Below are positions 58,421-64,000 of a stretch of 64,000 nucleotides of DNA, piece by piece; the stretch's first letter is position 1, and every line of letters begins with the position of its first letter. This DNA is from Dama dama (Eukaryota > Chordata > Mammalia > Artiodactyla > Cervidae): assembly GCF_033118175.1 (NCBI RefSeq), contig NC_083701.1:50233001-50297000 (forward strand). The letters run 5' to 3'. The notes beneath the pieces were generated by a model that ran no database searches, had not been told where the DNA came from, and saw only the letters and a list, made by a program, of their open reading frames with translations. The translations under genes were made by a program, and so were the position numbers.

Positions 58421-58765
58421 GGAGGCCCAGTGTTTGTCTCAGTTCATGGCACACAGCAGGCAGTAAGGATGATGTTGATGATATTGATAATAATAATGTA
58501 TGGTAAACCGTTGCTAACAAAATAGTATAGTCTTCAATTGCACTATATTTCAGATAGCAGTTCAAAAATCGACAAATGCTGCTTTTATTTAGTGTCTAAA
58601 CTGTGGTTATTAATCATCAAACTGTTTCAAAGTAATTTACATTCTATGGATATTTTATACCCCACTCACTATTAAAAACGTAAATTTGAAAATAAAATTG
58701 CATTAAGGTTAGAGACTATTTGTGTTCACAGACTTCCTTACTGTTAAATAAATATAACCTAGTGA
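58421..58765. other. Intron, nothing recognised
   Basis: Weak L2-like words near 58440-58470 only. Confidence 0.4.
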
Positions 58766-58973
58766 TGGGTTTCCCTGGTAGCTTAGTGGTAAAGAATCCA
58801 CTTGTCTATTCAGGAGACACGAGTTCAGTCCCTGAGTCAGGAAGATACACTGGAATAGGAAATGACAACCCACTCCAATATCCTTGCCTGGAAAATCTCA
58901 TGGACACAGGAGCCTGGCAGGCTACAGTCCATGGAGTTGCAAAGAGTTGGACAAGACTTAGCAACTAAAAAAC
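58766..58973 (+). mobile_element. Bov-tA SINE
   Basis: Full-length, from gggtttccctggtagcttag to gcaactaaaaaacaata. Confidence 0.93.
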
Positions 58974-59154
58974 AATACCCCGATGATACTTTGATTTTAA
59001 ACAATGTACCTTTAGAAAATAAAGTTGAATAAATGTGATTCTTGATTCTGCTATATGCTAGAAATTAAAATTTTGTGTTTTTAAATGGGAAATAAAAATT
59101 TAATCCTTAAAATTAACCACTGTTCTAGGAGTGAAAATAAATAGGAAACAACCC

Positions 59155-59211
59155 CCCAGGCTTCTCTGTCCATGGGTTCTTTACCACTATCTCCACCTGG
59201 GAAGCTCCCTT
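59155..59211 (-). mobile_element. Bov-tA remnant with a large internal deletion, antisense
   Basis: ccaggcttctctgtccatgg is joined directly to ttctttaccactatctccac and ctgggaagc. About 100 bp of the normal middle is missing. Confidence 0.75.
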
Positions 59212-60049
59212 AATTTTTAGCAGATATATTAAAGACCTAGGAACTTGATAAAGTAGAGTGTGTTGTGACTGAAGCACACAGAACTCAGGAAATAAAAATA
59301 ATAACCAAATAAATACTGGATGTTTCAGCTGAAACAAACAACCAAGGAAAAACACTTGAAATGTGTTAGCTTTATGCAATGATGAACAAATGGAAACTAA
59401 CTAAATCAGAATAAAGAATTCAAAATCTGTAGGAGAAACTATCCATTTGAAAGGCAATTTCAAAGAAGTCCTAAATTGATGTGGCTTGTTTTGTTTGTAG
59501 TAAAATCTGTAAGATCCCTCAAAATTCTTGTATAATGTGCAATGCCTAATTTTCTGTGTTTGCTGAGAGGATGTGCTGTTAGCACAAAGCACTTGGAATA
59601 TATTTGATGATTTAATAGTCTTCCTACTAATTCTGATCACATAAAAAGATTGGAAAAGTAAAGATGGTGGAGTGAGGACTCTCAACTTCTCCATAGTGTA
59701 AACTCACTTTTGTTTTAAAATATTAATAGAGGAATTCCTGGGCAGAGGAGTTTATAGATAAATAATCACATGATCTTTAGAATGTTTGATACTTTGTATA
59801 TGCACTCAAAATGAAGAATTTTAACATGAAAAATGAACAATACAATGTAAAATGAAAAAATAAATGCAAATCTGGAAAAGACATATACACCAAAAGAAAT
59901 GAAAGGCATAGACAAAATACACAAACATGATTGGTGAAAAAGGAAAAAAAATTCTTTAAATTTATTTAAAATTTTTAAAAAATCATGTTTTTTACTCTAA
60001 TTATGAACATACAGAATTTATCATATTGTGACAGACTTTTCCTTTTATT
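59212..60049. other. AT-rich intron, nothing recognised
   Basis: No exon or repeat recognised. Confidence 0.45.
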
Positions 60050-60190
60050 AAAGTATGAACTCTGTTCTGTTGCCTAACTGGGCTTATGATACTTTTTGTG
60101 GATATAGGTGCATTAACATCAGCGTCCCCGACAACTAGCAATGCCTGGCACATGGCAGCTCTGCTCACAAATACTTGAATGAATGAATGC
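60050..60190 (+). mobile_element. L2 LINE 3' end
   Basis: actagcaatgcctggcacat, then cacaaatacttgaatgaatg, is the sense L2 terminus. Confidence 0.65.
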
Positions 60191-60300
60191 TTTGTTTCCA
60201 GCTATGCTAGACACAATGTAAGAAGCACAGAATAGATTTGAACAAATCATGCCCTTGAGGAATTTATAGTCTCACTGAAAATGCAGTACATTCAAAACCA
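60191..60300 (-). mobile_element. L2-like fragment, antisense
   Basis: ctatgctagacacaatgtaa and cccttgaggaatttatagtc resemble antisense L2, facing the preceding L2 tail to tail. Confidence 0.4.
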
Positions 60301-60677
60301 AACAACCAGAGAACATCCCTAAAGCAACAGAGACAAGGATGCTCAGACATATTTAACTTGTAAAGAAAATTTAAAACAAAGGAAGGACAGGAGATAGAAA
60401 TGATAATATTAACTTTGGGGAAATAAATTCTATTGACCATGAAAATATCACTTTTCACTTTAAGTATTACTAAATATTCCTTTATTTTTATTCATTTATT
60501 TAACAGCACTGATATTTGAATGCTATTAGGTAAAGTGAGAAAGATGAAGTCATCTTTCCCTCAAGAATATCAATGGTCTACTTTAGTCGGAAAAACATTG
60601 CAGAAATGTATGTATCACAGTACACCTCAGTAAGAGACACTGCAGTTAAATGATTACAGTGCATTTCATTCAAGAAG

Positions 60678-60820
60678 ATTGAGAAGATCCCCTGAAGGAG
60701 GAAATGACAATCCACTCCAATATTCTTGCCTGAAAAATCCCACAGACAGAGGAGCCTGGCAGACTACCGTCCCTGGGGTTGCAAAAGAGTCAGACATGAT
60801 TTAGTGACTAAAACAGTAAC
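60678..60820 (+). mobile_element. SINE 3' part (Bov-tA type), 5'-truncated
   Basis: From gattgagaagatcccctgaa to ttagtgactaaaacagtaac. Confidence 0.9.
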
Positions 60821-61045
60821 AAAGAAAACTGAAGAAGGCATCATGTTGAAATGGTTCACTTCTCCCTCCTCCCCTCATTTCGTTTCACCTGTGAAGTGAG
60901 CTTATCTGAGGAGAGCAAGAAATCTAGCAATTCTCTGATGAACTAGGAGGGAACTAAAGGTGAAATTGATAGGAATACAGGGTAAGAGAATTCACCAAGC
61001 TGTCCGCCTCTGAGACACAGGATTATATCCTGAGGGTTTCATTTA

Positions 61046-61165
61046 GCCCAGTGGTCTTCATGAACCCAGGCTACACATTATAATCACCTGGAGAGCTTTT
61101 AAAGTAAAAACACATGCCTGAGTCCAAAACCACATCAATTAAATTGAAGTCTCTGAAGGATAATT
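61046..61165 (+). mobile_element. MER5-like hAT-Charlie fossil
   Basis: gcccagtggtcttcatgaac, cacattataatcacctggag and agcttttaaagtaaaaacac, then aattaaattgaagtctctga, match MER5A-type sequence. Confidence 0.7.
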
Positions 61166-63148
61166 CAGTTAATACATCCCCTCGGAGATAAATTGGTAAA
61201 TTTAACTGTATTGAGATTTCAAAAAAGAATTTGAAATTATATTCTCTTTTCTTAAGGAGTCTCTCCCTCATTCCCAAGGAGGGAATGTACTCACTGGCAG
61301 GCTGGTTGGAACATTTAGTTACACATATCATATTGCTGTTCTACAGAACAACAAAGTAGAAATTTGTTGCATTCGGGTCACTGAGTTCAAACAGCAGCTC
61401 ACCACTTCCTTTTCTTCCTGGACATATCCAGATATGGAAAGCAACATACATTTGCATATTAAGTGTCAAAGATGGACTCATTTTCATATTTATCATGTAT
61501 TTCCAGCTGGAAATGGCACTGATTTACTTTTGAGATAAGTGTTTCTTGGGAAGAAATGAAATGGGGTCACAAATGAATGAGGTATACTTCATTTGCACTC
61601 CCAGTCGCCCTTTCGGCTACCTTCAGTTTCTATATTTAAAGAAACAAGACAAGACAAATGTAGGTTTGCAGCATGGAAATAATTTTGAGAAGAAAATTAA
61701 ATAACTAAATATGATTTTATGAAACATTAATTCTTAAAGTCTGTCAAAAGTCGCAACATTTCAACACATGAATTACTTTTGCATCTTCTTTCCTTGCTGT
61801 CTATTACAATCCAGTTTATGCACCATTTACTTTTCTGGCTTATCATTTTAATTATTATATTTATAAAAACAGATACTTATTTCAAATTTCACATTTATGT
61901 TATACAACTAAGGTCAATATGTATGACTAACTTCTTACTGAGTGCAATTTCACTGGAAAATTGCTTTCTTAGTTCTGGGGTATAAAGGAGACATCTTAGA
62001 TGATTTCATATGTTCCTTATTTTTTAAAATGAGGTTCTGAACATATTTAACATTAATAATTAAATTCATGGTCACTTTCTTGAACCTGGTTAAATTTCTG
62101 TTTTAGTTTTTAAAGAATAAATATTCATGCTTAGCAGGATCTATAATTACATATTTATTCTTAAAAAACTACTTTGGGTGTTATGACATTGCTACTTCTA
62201 ATAAACATAAACACATCACATCTCCCTGGATATTTTCACCAAAGTCTAAGGGAAAAACAGCCAAGAAAATCTTGAGGTGTAAAAAGCATAAACAAAGAAA
62301 ATAAGGAATTGCTTTTCTAAATCTGTTTCCCCAAGGACCAAATGTGGCTTTCTGTGAGACTGTAAGAATTCCTTCTGAAAAGCTTCTAATTTACCATTTT
62401 TTGCCTTTATTTTGTTCTTTTCTGCATAGAATTTCTTTATAAATTATGCGAGGATGGCATATGGCGTTTTTTCCCTACCTATTTAGAGTATTTTAAAAAG
62501 AAAATTGAAATATTATAAAGAACATGTTGTAGGAAAATGTTTTGTGAAATCTTCATAAAAGGACACTAGTTTTATTTATTTTCATAAACCATAAAATATT
62601 TATTAATTATACACAGCAGCATTTATTCTCAGCTATGAACAACAAAGGCTACATTTGTTTTGTTTTGTTACCCACCTTTTTAATTATTTCATCTCCCAGT
62701 AATGACAAGACTGGCTAATGTGAGCATATTTATTTTCCCTAGTAAGCCTGATAAAATTAAAAATTGGAAGGAATATGATTAGTTTATTTTGGAAATTATA
62801 CTAACTAACGAAGAATATAGTGGGCACTGTCAGTATATTCAGAAAATTAAAACAGCAACTTCAACCAGATTACAAGATATTGAAATACACCTGTAAACTT
62901 ATAAATATATTATAGCTCAGTAGTACTTTCAGGTGCTGAAGACAAGAGTAAAACAAATGAACAAACTACACAGGGGAATACATCTAGAGAAACTGGAGTG
63001 GTACTATAGAGGCTTGGCTAAGGAACTCTAAAAAGACAATTGCTGCTAGGTAAGAATAATTGCCTAGAGCTAGGAAGAGTTAAAATGTTTAATATGCTAA
63101 AAATGGTAATTTAAAATACTTTTATTTATATGAAGTAAGAAAATTATG
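61166..63148. other. AT-rich intron, nothing recognised
   Basis: No repeat family or exon recognised. 61360-61640 is less AT-rich and could be tested for conservation. Confidence 0.45.
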
Positions 63149-63162
63149 TATATATATATAAG

Positions 63163-63387
63163 AGCTTCCCAGGTGGTGTTAATGGTGAAGAACCCACCTG
63201 CCAATGCAGGAGACATAAGAGACACGGGTTCGATCCATGGTTTGGGAATTATCCCCTGAAGGAGGGCATGGCAAACCACTTCAATGGGTTCAGCCTGGAG
63301 AATTCCATAGACAGATGAGTCTGGCAGGATACAATCCATAGGGTCTCAAAGAGTCGGACACGACTGAAACAACTTAGCATGCACACA
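63163..63387 (+). mobile_element. Bov-tA SINE
   Basis: Full-length, from agcttcccaggtggtgttaa to the aacttagcatgcacaca tail, with a perfect B-box-like ggttcgatcc. Preceded by a short TA run at about 63149-63160. Confidence 0.94.
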
Positions 63388-64000
63388 TATATGTATAAAA
63401 TTATATTTAGGCAGGTATTTCTTAAAGTTATATTTGAATATTAATAATTAATAAAGCACATAGAAAAAGTGTTCAATGGTATTTGGACAAATAGGTTATT
63501 TGTTGTTACTTTAACTGCAGAACTGGTCAGAATTTCTATTCCCATCTTTGTTTATAATCAAATGCAGAAATATAGTATGTAACACAAGCTCACAAAAAAT
63601 GCTGGTCTGGGCTGAAAATTTTGGAAGATGCTGGTTTGTGCTGTGTTTTCACAATCATTTTCTAACCTCACCTCTAACCTTCCTCTCATCTTACGTTTGC
63701 TTCACATATCACTAGTAGAGTACTCATGTTAAAAAACAAACAAACAAACAAAAAAACAACTTTGAAAATGCCATTCCATCCTGCTGATAATTCACTGGTT
63801 TTTATTATTCAAATCATAATTCCTTAGCCTCATATTTTGGCCCCTCCAAAAGCTGACCCTGAACTTCTTTTATTTCTTCTTAATCCCAAACATAAACACT
63901 GCTTCAGAAAGGTTAATATAATCATGCCCTATATTACCTTCCCGGTATGTCCCTTTATTGAAAAGAAACCCATATTAGACTCAGAAAAACTGGGCTCAAG
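63388..64000. other. Intron to window end; (CAAA)n at 63731-63760; possible L2
   Basis: An imperfect CAAA run lies at 63731-63760. From about 63765 the words gccattccatcctgctgata and ctccaaaagctgaccctgaa may be a diverged L2 fragment. Confidence 0.4.

Larger units (their letters stand above)
45266..64000 (+). other. Intron of the CSMD gene downstream of exon B (partial)
   Basis: Starts with GTAAGG and runs to the end of the window without a recognisable further exon, so it is at least 18.7 kb. It contains an older L1, an LTR, a long BovB and many SINEs. Confidence 0.8.

Overview
The window is vertebrate nuclear DNA from a ruminant (family Bovidae or a close relative). The diagnostic content is its repeats: BovB (RTE) LINEs, tRNA-Glu-derived Bov-tA SINEs, dimeric BOV-A2 elements and a ruminant L1, on an AT-rich background with older MIR, L2 and MER20 copies. 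The sequence alone does not separate cattle, sheep, goat or another bovid. No prokaryotic, plasmid, phage or CRISPR features are present.

The only host coding sequence I can support is two internal exons on the plus strand, 25467-25554 (88 bp) and 45141-45265 (125 bp). They splice in frame through a 19.6 kb phase-2 intron into one sushi (CCP) module with all four cysteines and the conserved tryptophan. The outer boundaries of the pair are both phase 1, the usual layout of a shuffled extracellular module. The residues match the CSMD family (CUB and sushi multiple domains), and from memory CSMD3 fits better than CSMD1 or CSMD2. The rest of the window is intron: 1-25466, 25555-45140 and 45266-64000.

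Layout. 1-9.3 kb: SINEs, a polypyrimidine tract, an antisense L1 rearranged by twin priming (2765-5791) and AT-rich intron. 9.3-21.9 kb: a long AT-rich stretch with almost no young transposons, only MER20, MIR-like and truncated L1 remnants. 21.9-30 kb: exon A among Bov-tA SINEs, MIR and L2. 30-37.3 kb: an inverted pair of BovB elements, a BOV-A2, an orphan internal L1 patch, and a Bov-tA split by a BovB. 37.3-45 kb: L2, a BovB 3' end, SINEs, and a 74-bp inverted repeat around a 167-bp TA/CATA microsatellite. 45-51 kb: exon B, MIR, an older antisense L1, a compound microsatellite and an old LTR. 51-60 kb: a BOV-A2 holding a tiny L1, a nearly full-length but decayed BovB, and a BovB carrying a two-unit SINE. 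60-64 kb: L2, MER5-like and SINE copies, then AT-rich intron.

I found no unknown multi-gene system. The most unusual structures are the near-perfect inverted repeat at 43821-44135, the twin-primed L1 with its target-site duplications, the orphan L1 patch at 35477-35559, and several nested insertions whose duplications let the order of events be read.
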